Assembly (NCBI RefSeq): GCF_032017025.1
Contig: NZ_DALZQO010000013.1
Span: 1-64,000 of the forward strand
From: Hydrogenoanaerobacterium sp032017025
Lineage (GTDB): Bacteria > Bacillota > Clostridia > Oscillospirales > Ruminococcaceae
Direction: 5' to 3'
DNA length: 64,000 nucleotides
The notes under the pieces are model-generated. The model was not told where the DNA came from and made no database searches. It saw only the letters and a list, made by a program, of their open reading frames with translations. How positions within the stretch are numbered: the stretch's first letter is position 1; every line of letters begins with the position of its first letter. Below, in pieces: positions 43,860 to 51,864 of this stretch. The position numbers were made by a program, and so were the translations under genes.

Positions 43860-44993
43860 TCAGGTATCCTCCTCTTGCAGTTTACCGTTTGCATAACGCA
43901 ATACAGTTTTACAGCGCAGCCCCTGCGGCTTTATGCGTTCTACGCGCACCCGCAGCCCCTGTGCAATTTTATCCTCAATCAGTGCCGAAAATACGCCGTA
44001 GTCGTCTATGGTATCGTACAACACCAGTACATCCGCGTCGTCGTCGGCATCACAGCGGTAGTAGTGCTCCAGCTCATCAAGGTATACCGCAAACCCAATG
44101 GCACCTTTGTCTTTACCAAATTTATGTAGCAGGTTGTCGTAGCGCCCGCCCGCGAGCACCACCTTGGGGATTGTCTCAACATACCCTTGAAAGATAATGC
44201 CGTTGTAATAGTCGAGGTCGTTGACAATCGAAAAATCAAGGCTCAGTTTGGAGTCAAGGGGAGTGCCTTCAAAGGCTGTGTACAACATTTTCAGTTCATC
44301 CAAGGCGTTTTGCATCGTATCGTTTACCACCAGTAGCTGCGCCGCCGAAAGCACCTTGCTAAAATCTCCGTACAGGTGTGGTATTTGCAGCAGTTTTTCC
44401 TTGTAAAACACCGAAAGCTTGGTGTGCTCCAGCCGTGCATTCAGCTCGTAGATATTTTTAGTGCGAATGCTTTGCGCCAGCTCATATTTGGTTCGCTCAT
44501 CCATGTCGGTACCTTCCAGCAGACCCGAAAGAAAGCCCATGTGCGAAATATCGAGCAGATAGCTTTCACTTACTGCGGCAAGGCTTTTTACGGCGAGGCG
44601 AATTACCTCAATCGTAGCATATTCGTCTATCTCACCAATGCATTCCAGCCCCATTTGGCTAATTTCTTTGTACTCATGGTTCTGGCGCGAAAGGCGGTAC
44701 ACCTTTTCAAGGTAATACAGCTTTTCAAAGCTGCCGCACTTTTGTGCATCTAGGTTTTTTACAATCGATAGGGTAACGTCGGGGCGCATAGCGAGCAGTT
44801 TGCCGTCCAAATCCATAAAGGTGATGATATGCTCTGTTTTCAAAAAATTCTTGTTATCAATGTAGAGGCTGTATTCCTCGAATTTATGTACGCGTACCTT
44901 TTTATAGCCGTGATGCTCGAATAGCTCCCGCAGCTGAAATGTAACGCGTTCTTCATCCTTTAGGCTTTCCCAAAACAAATTCATATCCACCAT
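43860..44993 (-). CDS. hisZ: ATP phosphoribosyltransferase regulatory subunit
   Basis: 377 residues, a histidyl-tRNA synthetase-like protein without aminoacylation role that forms an octamer with short HisG and gives histidine feedback control. LLAMRPDVTLSIVKNL and VYRLSRQNHEYKEISQMGLE are the synthetase-like motifs; SIVNDLDYYNGIIFQGYVE and VVLAGGRYDNLLHKFG follow. Start ATG 44993 (GGG just upstream) or ATG 44984. First gene of the operon. Confidence 0.92.
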   Translation of the reverse strand: MVDMNLFWESLKDEERVTFQLRELFEHHGYKKVRVHKFEEYSLYIDNKNFLKTEHIITFMDLDGKLLAMRPDVTLSIVKNLDAQKCGSFEKLYYLEKVYRLSRQNHEYKEISQMGLECIGEIDEYATIEVIRLAVKSLAAVSESYLLDISHMGFLSGLLEGTDMDERTKYELAQSIRTKNIYELNARLEHTKLSVFYKEKLLQIPHLYGDFSKVLSAAQLLVVNDTMQNALDELKMLYTAFEGTPLDSKLSLDFSIVNDLDYYNGIIFQGYVETIPKVVLAGGRYDNLLHKFGKDKGAIGFAVYLDELEHYYRCDADDDADVLVLYDTIDDYGVFSALIEDKIAQGLRVRVERIKPQGLRCKTVLRYANGKLQEEDT

Positions 44994-45010
44994 CCCATCT
45001 TACAGTTTTT

Positions 45011-45042
45011 ACTAATATACCACGCTTTATCGTATTAGTCAA
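45011..45042 (-). promoter_or_regulatory. his operon promoter with inverted-repeat operator
   Basis: On the minus strand TTGACT (45042-45037), 17 bases, TATATT (45019-45014). ACTAATA/TATTAGT (45011-45017 and 45033-45039) is a perfect 7-base inverted repeat that spans both promoter boxes. This fits a repressor site; a TrpR-family HisR/YerC regulator is a candidate from what is known of Firmicutes his operons, but that is inference. The rest of the gap 45043-45340 is AT-rich without a recognisable element. Confidence 0.6.
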
Positions 45043-45340
45043 GTAAAGCGAAATTTGCCGTTTGTAAGGGCCAATTTTATGCGAAATAAATGTGACAAAA
45101 GCAACTGCAATTATCGCCATTGTCAGGCGGTTCTCCTCGGTTGTTTGACAGTTTTTGAAAAAAAGTGAAACAAAAAAGGTGTTTCCTGCAATAAAATCAA
45201 AAAAGTAAAACACTGTTATGGTGAAGGCAAGCCTTTCATACGACTATACCGTACTTATAAAAATCCCTAGGTATTTCCAAGTGCGAGCATTTTACTTCAC
45301 GTAATTCACAGTTTATTATCAAATATTACAAAAAATTAAT

Positions 45341-45369
45341 TTGAAATTTGTGATAAATGACGATATACT
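45341..45369 (+). promoter_or_regulatory. Promoter of the DUF4358 lipoprotein gene
   Basis: TTGAAA (45341-45346), 17 bases, TATACT (45364-45369), 58 bases before the ATG. Confidence 0.7.
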
Positions 45370-45427
45370 AAGAATAGTCGGTGGGAGACTACCGTAAAAT
45401 AAAATGAAACATAAGGAGAAATTTTAA

Positions 45428-46018
45428 ATGAAAAAACTCTTAACGTTGCTCATCGTTGCAACATTGGCTGTATCCATGGTAGCCTGTACCTCAAATAACG
45501 ATAAAAGCTCCTCTTCCGAAAGCAGCTCTGTATCCGAAAGCGTAGATTCGTCATCCGAGGAGGAATCTTCCGAAGAAGAAAGTACCCCAGAGTTTGAGAT
45601 TCCGGAAGAAAATAAGAAACTTGGTGATATCATCACTGCCGCTCGTACCGATGAAATGAATGAAGCTATGAATATTATCATGTCGAAAGATGACCCGCAG
45701 GCACAGCTGATTTTTGATGTTGCCGGCCTTAATGCCGACGATATGGAAGCTTTTGCTGTCAGCATTTCGCCGATGAACATAAAAGCATACGGCGTTGCTA
45801 TCATTAAACCTGCTGAGGGCAAGGACGAAGCTGTACTCAAAGCCATTAACGGTTTTGTAGATGGACAGAAAAAAGCGTTCGAGCAATACCTGCCTGACCA
45901 GAAAGAGATTGCAAATTCCGCAACCGTTGATACCCTTGAAGACGGCACCGTTGTACTGGTAATGTCGGAGGACGGCGCAGCAGTACAGAAAGCAATTCTC
46001 GAGGCACTTAAAAAATAA
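45428..46018 (+). CDS. DUF4358 lipoprotein
   Basis: 196 residues. Signal peptide with lipobox VSMVAC (Cys about 20), a long Ser/Glu linker (about residues 25-56), then a DUF4358 domain: DPQAQLIFDVAGLNADDMEA, AYGVAIIKPAEGKDEAVL, KKAFEQYLPDQKEIA and DGTVVLVMSED. It is anchored outside the membrane. AAGGAG precedes ATG 45428. Function of the family is unknown; the gene is a single unit with its own promoter and terminator. Confidence 0.85.
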   Translation: MKKLLTLLIVATLAVSMVACTSNNDKSSSSESSSVSESVDSSSEEESSEEESTPEFEIPEENKKLGDIITAARTDEMNEAMNIIMSKDDPQAQLIFDVAGLNADDMEAFAVSISPMNIKAYGVAIIKPAEGKDEAVLKAINGFVDGQKKAFEQYLPDQKEIANSATVDTLEDGTVVLVMSEDGAAVQKAILEALKK

Positions 46019-46031
46019 TTACAGCACACCT

Positions 46032-46063
46032 AAGGGGGCGAACATTTGGTTCGCCCCCTTTTT
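46032..46063 (+). terminator. Rho-independent terminator
   Basis: AAGGGGGCGAAC, ATTTG loop, GTTCGCCCCCTT and T run. Confidence 0.92.
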
Positions 46064-46074
46064 GCATGATGTAT

Positions 46075-46103
46075 TTGCGCGGGCCGATTTTATGTGATAT
46101 AAT
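46075..46103 (+). promoter_or_regulatory. Promoter of the ABC-F gene
   Basis: TTGCGC (46075-46080), 17 bases, TATAAT (46098-46103). Confidence 0.6.
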
Positions 46104-46169
46104 AACAAAGTATGCAATTTTGTAACACAATATTGCGATAAGCGGCATAGCCGTAAATATGGAGGAACT

Positions 46170-47753
46170 ATGATAACTGTATCTGATTTGGCGCTTTCTT
46201 TTAACGGACAAAACTTATTTTCTAACGTTAACCTGTTGTTTCAGGGCGGTAACTGCTATGGTGTTATCGGTGCGAACGGCGCGGGAAAATCTACATTTTT
46301 AAAGATTCTCTCCGGCGAGCTGGAGCCTAGCAAGGGTGAGGTTTCGATGGATGCGAAGGTTCGCATGTCGGTACTCAAGCAGGATCACTATGCTTATGAT
46401 GAATTTACTGTGCTCGAAGCTATTTTGCAGGGCAACCAGCGCCTGTATGAGGTATTAAAACAAAAGGATGAACTATACAATAAATCTGATTTCTCAGAGG
46501 AGGACGGAAACCTCGCCGCTGAGCTTGAGGCGGAATTTGCTGAAATGGGCGGTTGGGAAGCAGAAACCGACGCTGGCAAGCTGATGCAGGGCTTGGGGCT
46601 TGACAACATGATTTTGTATTCAGAGATGTCCTCCCTTTCCGAAAAAGAAAAGGTAAAGGTGCTGCTTGCACGTGCGCTGTTCGGTCAGCCCGACATCATC
46701 CTGCTTGATGAGCCCACCAACGGTCTTGATATTAAATCGATCGCATGGCTGGAGGAGTTTCTGCTCGATTACGAGGGCGCTGTTATTGTTGTCTCGCATG
46801 ACCGTCACTTCTTAAACAATGTTTGTACGCATATCGTCGATATCGATTTCACTAAGATTAAGATGTATGTCGGCAACTACGATTTCTGGTACGAATCCAG
46901 CAAAATGATGCAGCGCCTGATGAACGACCAGAAAAAGAAGGCTGAAGATAAAATCAAAGAGCTGCAGGCATTTATCCAGCGCTTTTCTGCGAACAAATCT
47001 AAATCGAAGCAGGCAACCAGCCGTAAAAAGCTGATTGATAAGCTCACCGTTGAGGAGATGCCCGCTTCGTCCCGTAAATACCCTTATGTGGGCTTTGCAA
47101 TGGACAGAGAGCCGGGCAAGGAGATCCTTGCGGTTGAAGGCATCAGCAAAACCATTGATGGAGTAAAAGTGCTTAATAACGTTTCGTTCCGTGTAGCAAA
47201 GGGCGATAAAATCGCATTTGTCGGTGAGAGCGAGATTGCCAATACCACTTTGTTTAAAATTCTTACCGAGGAGATTGAGCCGGACGAGGGTACCTTTAAG
47301 TGGGGTGTTTCCACCTCGCAGTCTTATTTCCCCGCAGATAATTCCGCCTACTTCAACGATTGCGACCTATCAATCATTAAGTGGCTCGAGCAGTATTCCA
47401 GCGACACGCACGAAACCTATCTGCGAGGGTTCCTTGGAAAAATGCTGTTCTCGGGTGATGACGTCAACAAGCCTGTCAAAGTGCTGTCGGGCGGTGAGAA
47501 GGTTCGCTGCATGCTTTCACGCATGATGATGTTTGGCTCGAACGTGCTGCTGCTCGACCAGCCTACCAGCCACCTCGACCTTGAATCAATCACCGCGGTA
47601 AACGATGGGCTAATTGAATTCAAGGGTGTACTGCTGTTTGCTTCGCACGATCATCAGTTCGTTCAGACGATTGCGAACCGCATCATTGAGATTACGGAAA
47701 ACGGCTGCATCGACCGTATCTCCACCTACGACGATTATCTTGAAAGCAAATAA
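46170..47753 (+). CDS. ABC-F family ATPase (YkpA/YbiT-like)
   Basis: 527 residues, two ABC domains and no membrane part, joined by a charged linker (about 245-290, QKKKAEDKIKELQAFIQRFS). Domain 1: Walker A GANGAGKSTFLKIL, signature LSEKEKVKVLL, Walker B IILLDEPTNGLD. Domain 2: signature LSGGEKVRCML, Walker B VLLLDQPTSHLD (Gln for Glu), and Walker A GESEIANTTLFKIL, where Asn replaces the invariant Lys. ABC-F proteins act on ribosomes in translation control or antibiotic protection; this branch is usually a housekeeping factor. GGAGGAACT precedes ATG 46170. Confidence 0.9.
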   Translation: MITVSDLALSFNGQNLFSNVNLLFQGGNCYGVIGANGAGKSTFLKILSGELEPSKGEVSMDAKVRMSVLKQDHYAYDEFTVLEAILQGNQRLYEVLKQKDELYNKSDFSEEDGNLAAELEAEFAEMGGWEAETDAGKLMQGLGLDNMILYSEMSSLSEKEKVKVLLARALFGQPDIILLDEPTNGLDIKSIAWLEEFLLDYEGAVIVVSHDRHFLNNVCTHIVDIDFTKIKMYVGNYDFWYESSKMMQRLMNDQKKKAEDKIKELQAFIQRFSANKSKSKQATSRKKLIDKLTVEEMPASSRKYPYVGFAMDREPGKEILAVEGISKTIDGVKVLNNVSFRVAKGDKIAFVGESEIANTTLFKILTEEIEPDEGTFKWGVSTSQSYFPADNSAYFNDCDLSIIKWLEQYSSDTHETYLRGFLGKMLFSGDDVNKPVKVLSGGEKVRCMLSRMMMFGSNVLLLDQPTSHLDLESITAVNDGLIEFKGVLLFASHDHQFVQTIANRIIEITENGCIDRISTYDDYLESK

Positions 47754-47774
47754 ATAGCAATGCCCGGTGTCGTG

Positions 47775-47809
47775 GCGCACCCCTTGCCGCATGCAGAGGG
47801 TGCGCTTTT
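47775..47809 (+). terminator. Rho-independent terminator
   Basis: GCGCACCC and GGGTGCGC (47775-47782, 47798-47805) with a 15-base loop, followed by TTTT. Confidence 0.75.
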
Positions 47810-47883
47810 CTATTCGCCAATACGGGAAAATGTGTACAACACATTAAATTTGCACGATTTACCGCAGCATAAACGATTTTTAC

Positions 47884-47912
47884 TTGTAATATGGTACAAC
47901 ATGTTTTATCAT
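47884..47912 (+). promoter_or_regulatory. Candidate promoter of ispDF
   Basis: TTGTAA (47884-47889), 17 bases, TATCAT (47907-47912). The 47754-48040 gap otherwise holds only the terminator. Confidence 0.4.
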
Positions 47913-48040
47913 AGAAGTAAGAACATTTTACCGCGCGGCAGAGAATACTATTGTATAGGGTTATGAAAACAACCGCTAAAACAATATGTGTACTAGCAGG
48001 TGCAGCTATACTGAAACAGGACTTGTTCCGGAGGTCTATG

Positions 48041-48757
48041 ATGATAGGTAAAAAGAAAAAGCGCCCGTTTGTATCGGCAATAATCGTTGCGGCAGGCAAT
48101 GCCAGCCGTATGGATGGTATTGATAAGCAATTGGTTGAAATTAGTGGAATGCCGGTGGTGATTCGCAGCGTTTTAGCATTTGAACATTCCAATAAAGTTG
48201 ACGAAATTATCGTTGTAACAAAAAAAGAGAGCATTCCCGAGCTGAACCGGCAGGTGCGTGAGTTCTTTGCAAATAAGGTTAAGTTTATTGTAGCCGGTGG
48301 AAAAACCAGGCAGGAATCGGTTTTTTGTGGGGTAAACTGTGTGGATGACCGCTGCGAATACGTAGCGATTCATGACGGCGCCCGCCCGCTGGTGCTTACC
48401 GGTGCAGTCGACGCCTGCATTGATGACGCGGTAGAGCATGGCTGTGCTCTGTTGGGCGTAAAGGTGAAGGAGACCATTAAGGCGGTGGATGAAGAGCGGT
48501 TTGTTGAAAAAACGATTGACCGTGAAAATTTATTTATTGCACAGACGCCGCAAATTTTCGAGATCGCATTGTATAGGCGGGCAATGGAGCATGCCGATTC
48601 AACCGGCGCAGATTACACCGATGACTGCCAGCTGGTTGAGTCGATAGGGCAAAAGGTGTATGTATCGCGCGGGCACTACAACAACATAAAAATTACAACG
48701 CCCGACGATATCTCCTACGCTCAGGCACTGCTCGAACAGATGGAGGATCGAATATGA
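48041..48757 (+). CDS. ispD: 2-C-methyl-D-erythritol 4-phosphate cytidylyltransferase
   Basis: 238 residues. It makes CDP-methylerythritol in the non-mevalonate isoprenoid pathway. The CTP-binding loop is AIIVAAGNASRMDGIDKQLV, followed by IHDGARPLV and AQTPQIFEIALYRRAME. The start is ATG 48041 (6 bases from GGAGG 48030-48034) or ATG 48038; the open frame extends further upstream without a site. The stop overlaps ispF by 4 bases. Confidence 0.93.
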   Translation: MIGKKKKRPFVSAIIVAAGNASRMDGIDKQLVEISGMPVVIRSVLAFEHSNKVDEIIVVTKKESIPELNRQVREFFANKVKFIVAGGKTRQESVFCGVNCVDDRCEYVAIHDGARPLVLTGAVDACIDDAVEHGCALLGVKVKETIKAVDEERFVEKTIDRENLFIAQTPQIFEIALYRRAMEHADSTGADYTDDCQLVESIGQKVYVSRGHYNNIKITTPDDISYAQALLEQMEDRI

Positions 48758-49236
48758 GAATAGGGCACGGATACGACGTACATAAACTTGTGCCGGGCAG
48801 AAAGCTGATCATCGGCGGTGTTGAAATAGTGCACGAAACCGGTTTGTTTGGGCATTCTGATGCCGATGTTCTAACTCATGCGGTGATGGATGCCCTGCTT
48901 GGTGCGGCGGCGCTTGGCGATATTGGTACACATTTTCCGGATACCGATGATGCGTTTAAAGGTGCAGACAGCATGATTCTTTTGCGTGCGGTGGTGGATA
49001 AGCTGAAAAAACTCGGCTATGCTATTGCTAATATCGATTGTACTGTAATTGCACAGCGCCCGAAGCTGAAAGACTATTTGATGCAGATGCGCGGTAACCT
49101 CGCCGATGCTTGTGAGGTTTTACCTGGGGATGTAAACATCAAAGCGACTACCGAAGAAAAGCTTGGCTTTACCGGAAGAGAAGAGGGAATTTCGGCACAT
49201 GCGGTGTGCCTGCTGCAGCCTTTGCCAAACCGATAA
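48754..49236 (+). CDS. ispF: 2-C-methyl-D-erythritol 2,4-cyclodiphosphate synthase
   Basis: 160 residues. Zinc ligands are in MRIGHGYDVHKL and the later His of GLFGHSDADVLTHAVMDALL; HFPDTDDAFKGADS and ATTEEKLGFTGREEGISAHA complete the active site. It cyclises the CDP intermediate after IspD and IspE; ispE is not in the window. ATG 48754 overlaps the ispD stop (ATGA). Confidence 0.96.
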   Translation: MRIGHGYDVHKLVPGRKLIIGGVEIVHETGLFGHSDADVLTHAVMDALLGAAALGDIGTHFPDTDDAFKGADSMILLRAVVDKLKKLGYAIANIDCTVIAQRPKLKDYLMQMRGNLADACEVLPGDVNIKATTEEKLGFTGREEGISAHAVCLLQPLPNR

Positions 49237-49300
49237 GGGGCATGGACACAGTAAAAACATAAGTATTGCGGTGATTTGCCGCTGACGAAGGAGTAATAGA

Positions 49301-50131
49301 ATGAAATATAAGCTGGTTGTAGATAGTTGCTGTGACGTGACCCCCGAACTGAGAAATAAACTACCTGTGGAGGTAGTGCCGCTGACAATGAAGCTTGGCG
49401 ATGAAGCTTATGTGGACGACAGCACACTGAATTTGGATGATTTTTTGGCTAAAATGAAGGTTTGTAAAACTCATATCCGTTCGGCATGTCCGTCACCCGG
49501 TGATTACGCCGAGGCATATAAAGGTGCAGATACCACTTTTGTGGTGACGCTGTCCTCGAATCTTTCCGGTTCGCACAACAGTGCGGTGCTGGGCGAACGC
49601 CTTGCGAGTGAAGACGTTGGTGAGGTGCATGTGTTCGATTCCAAGAGTGCATCCGCGGGTGAGCTGCTCATTGCCTTACAAATCAGTGAATTTATCGAAC
49701 GAAAACTTGAAAACAGTGAGATTGTAAAAAATATAGAAGCATTTATTGATGAGATGAAAACCTTCTTTGTCCTTGAGAATCTCGATAACTTAATCAAAAA
49801 CGGGCGTATGAATAAAATTGTTGGCAGGGTTGCATCGGTTCTTGGTATTCGCCCTATTCTGGGGGCAGATGAAGAAGGAAACATTGCTTTTTTCTCGCAG
49901 GCGCGCGGCGCAGATGCCGCCATCAAGAAACTTGCTGCAACCATTGGTGAGCATTGCACCAATACCTGCGATAAAATTTTGGTTATCACCCACTGCAACA
50001 ACTCGAAACAGGCAAATAAGCTCAAAGAGCTGGTGTCTGCGGCATATACCTTTAAAGATATCCTAATTGCACCCACGGGTGGCTTAAGCAGTATGTACGC
50101 CAACGAAGGCGGTATCATAGTAGCATTTTAA
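49301..50131 (+). CDS. DegV family fatty acid-binding protein
   Basis: 276 residues. Two-domain DegV fold: VVDSCCDVTPELRN, the fatty-acid head-group site SCPSPGDYAEAY and VVTLSSNLSGSHNSAVLG, and VFDSKSASAGE. FakB-type DegV proteins present fatty acids to the kinase FakA; a fakA gene is not visible here. GAAGGAG precedes ATG 49301. Single gene, followed by a terminator shared with the efflux gene. Confidence 0.9.
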   Translation: MKYKLVVDSCCDVTPELRNKLPVEVVPLTMKLGDEAYVDDSTLNLDDFLAKMKVCKTHIRSACPSPGDYAEAYKGADTTFVVTLSSNLSGSHNSAVLGERLASEDVGEVHVFDSKSASAGELLIALQISEFIERKLENSEIVKNIEAFIDEMKTFFVLENLDNLIKNGRMNKIVGRVASVLGIRPILGADEEGNIAFFSQARGADAAIKKLAATIGEHCTNTCDKILVITHCNNSKQANKLKELVSAAYTFKDILIAPTGGLSSMYANEGGIIVAF

Positions 50132-50146
50132 CCAAATAGAATCAGA

Positions 50147-50176
50147 AAAAGGGCGCTTCGTCAGAAGCGCCCTTTT
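50147..50176. terminator. Bidirectional Rho-independent terminator
   Basis: AAAAGGGCGCTTC, GTCA loop, GAAGCGCCCTTTT; A and T runs on either side. Serves degV and the converging efflux gene. Confidence 0.92.
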
Positions 50177-50185
50177 GTTGCTTGT

Positions 50186-51415
50186 TTATTTATCACAATC
50201 GCGAATGCTTGGTACCAGCCAGCACAAGGCACCCGAAATAAGAATAATGATACCGCATACAAAAAAACAGCTCATTACCCCCAGCTTTTCAGAAAATACC
50301 CCCGCAAAAGCCAAACCAATGGGGGTTGCAAGAACCATAATGCTCATGGAAATCGACATTACCCTACCGAGGTACTCCGGCTCTACACGTTCCTGAATTA
50401 GAGCCATAGCAACGCCTGAGTAGAAGGGGGCAGCAAGCCCCATTATCCCCGATAAAATCACAAACAGGATAAACCCGCTGACGGGGAGAAGTCCTGTGGC
50501 TACAAGGCTCGCGCCCATCAGTAAGATAGAAAGGATAATGGTCGTAATCTTATTTTTAAAGCCACCCCAAATACCCAGTACAATCGAGCCAATCAGCATA
50601 CCGGCGGAAAACGCGACCTCCACAACACTTGCCGATACTGCATCACCGTTGAAATAGTCCATTGAAACCAGCGGGAAAAGCGCGTTGATGGGCATAAACC
50701 CGAACAGGTACAGCGCGGTTACCAATGTCAGCGGCAGCAAACCCTTGTGGCTGCGCAGCACGGCGAGCCCTTCTTTTGTATCGCGCCATACATTTGGTTT
50801 TGCTTCGGTGTCTGTATTAACTGTAAGTGTGGGAATATAGACCAGTGCAAGGGTTGCAACACCCGCTATCGCGCCGAAGACATCGAGAAATATAATATTC
50901 GAGATGTCCCATGCTGCGTACAGTACCGCTGCAATAGGTGGCGAAAGCAGCAACGACACCGACTGTAGAGTTTGTGAATAGCCTGCGCAGCGCGTCAGCT
51001 GGTCTGCGGGAACAATCAGCGGAGTTACTGCAGAAAGCGACGGCGAATGGAAAGCACTGCCCACCGAACGGATAAACAATACGCTCATGACCAGCCATAA
51101 CGGAATTTCGCCGAACCGGCCCATTACCACAATGGCAAGGCTTGCAATCGCAATGCAGCTGTCTGAAATAATCATAATGTGTTTGCGGTTGTGCCGGTCA
51201 ATAAAGGCGCCTATGAACGGCCCGAGCAGACCCTGGGGTAAAAAGCCGATCAATGTGGCGGCAGAGAGCACCATTGCCGATTTGGTAATATCAGTGAGAT
51301 ACCAGATGATAGCATATTGGATGATTGCGCTAGTCAGCAGAGAGATTGCCTGCCCCGCCCAGATTGTAAAGAACGGGATTTTCCAGTTGTTTGATTTTAT
51401 CAGATGTAACTTCAT
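50186..51415 (-). CDS. Mef-like MFS efflux transporter (macrolide efflux family)
   Basis: 409 residues, 12 membrane helices. It resembles MefA/MefE closely in several blocks: NNWKIPFFTIWAGQAISLLT, GFLPQGLLGPFIGAFIDRHN, FIRSVGSAFHSPSLSAVTPL, RCAGYSQTLQSVSLLLSPP, MPINALFPLVSMDYFNG and EPEYLGRVMSISMSI. Mef pumps export 14- and 15-membered macrolides by proton antiport. Known Mef genes pair with an ABC-F gene (mel/msrD); here an ABC-F gene lies 2.4 kb away but is not adjacent. GAGGAG precedes ATG 51415. The leader holds a short frame and a terminator, so induction by attenuation is likely. Real substrate unproven. Confidence 0.85.
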   Translation of the reverse strand: MKLHLIKSNNWKIPFFTIWAGQAISLLTSAIIQYAIIWYLTDITKSAMVLSAATLIGFLPQGLLGPFIGAFIDRHNRKHIMIISDSCIAIASLAIVVMGRFGEIPLWLVMSVLFIRSVGSAFHSPSLSAVTPLIVPADQLTRCAGYSQTLQSVSLLLSPPIAAVLYAAWDISNIIFLDVFGAIAGVATLALVYIPTLTVNTDTEAKPNVWRDTKEGLAVLRSHKGLLPLTLVTALYLFGFMPINALFPLVSMDYFNGDAVSASVVEVAFSAGMLIGSIVLGIWGGFKNKITTIILSILLMGASLVATGLLPVSGFILFVILSGIMGLAAPFYSGVAMALIQERVEPEYLGRVMSISMSIMVLATPIGLAFAGVFSEKLGVMSCFFVCGIIILISGALCWLVPSIRDCDK

Positions 51416-51424
51416 AATGTCTCC

Positions 51425-51535
51425 TCAGCAAATGTTTCTTATGACTAGTATCGATATGTTGAGATAAAAAATGCATGCACAACGGGTTGTTGAACATGCA
51501 GACAAACAGAGATAGCTTGTAGGCAAAACGGGCAT
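51425..51535 (-). CDS. Possible second leader frame across the attenuator
   Basis: A 36-codon frame (start at 51535, stop at 51427-51425) runs through the terminator hairpin and stops right at the GAGGAG site of the efflux gene. It is Cys-rich (CLSACSTTRCACIF). Its own ribosome binding site is weak. If translated, ribosomes would melt the hairpin. It may be a chance frame. Confidence 0.25.
   Translation of the reverse strand: MPVLPTSYLCLSACSTTRCACIFYLNISILVIRNIC
51466..51500 (-). terminator. Leader terminator (attenuator) of the efflux gene
   Basis: On the minus strand TGCATG-TTCA-ACAA, CCCG loop, TTGT-G-CATGCA, then six T. It lies 51 bases before the efflux start, inside its leader, so it ends transcription early unless disrupted. 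TTGTTG at about 51571-51566 can pair with CAACAA of the left arm and could act as anti-terminator. Confidence 0.65.
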
Positions 51536-51629
51536 CTGCAAGCACTCTGGTTTGAAATCTGTACAACAATTAAAGCCTGCAGCAACAGGTTTACTCTGTC
51601 AAATTCAGTATTTTCAAATTAACTGAGCT

Positions 51630-51650
51630 TTACACAAACCGAAGTGCCAT
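51630..51650 (-). promoter_or_regulatory. Leader peptide frame MALRFV of the efflux attenuator
   Basis: ATG 51650 opens six codons (MALRFV) and a stop, with AGGGAG (51662-51657) exactly 6 bases upstream. It begins about 27 bases after the predicted start of transcription. Macrolide-inducible genes, including mef, carry short leader peptides (for mef of the MRLR type) on which drug-bound ribosomes stall. The strong site on so short a frame supports a real leader. Confidence 0.65.
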
Positions 51651-51683
51651 AAAAATCTCCCTAAAATATATAAATTCCTACTT

Positions 51684-51712
51684 ATTCTAACCGAAACAGC
51701 CCCAGTTGTCAA
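51684..51712 (-). promoter_or_regulatory. Promoter of the efflux gene
   Basis: On the minus strand consensus TTGACA (51712-51707), 17 bases, TAGAAT (51689-51684), giving a leader of about 260 bases. The rest of the 51416-51864 gap toward the plus strand shows only the ribosome binding site AGGAGGT for the next gene. Confidence 0.78.
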
Positions 51713-51864
51713 ATATTAGTGTATTGGAATAGGGCTTGTATCGTAACCGCACCAATTTACCGTCATAGCATAAAATAATAAAGCAACAGGTATATGATCG
51801 GCGTTGTATTGCACCCGCAGGGCATGCAACGTCTTTACGATAGATTAGGAGGTCGATTACAAAG

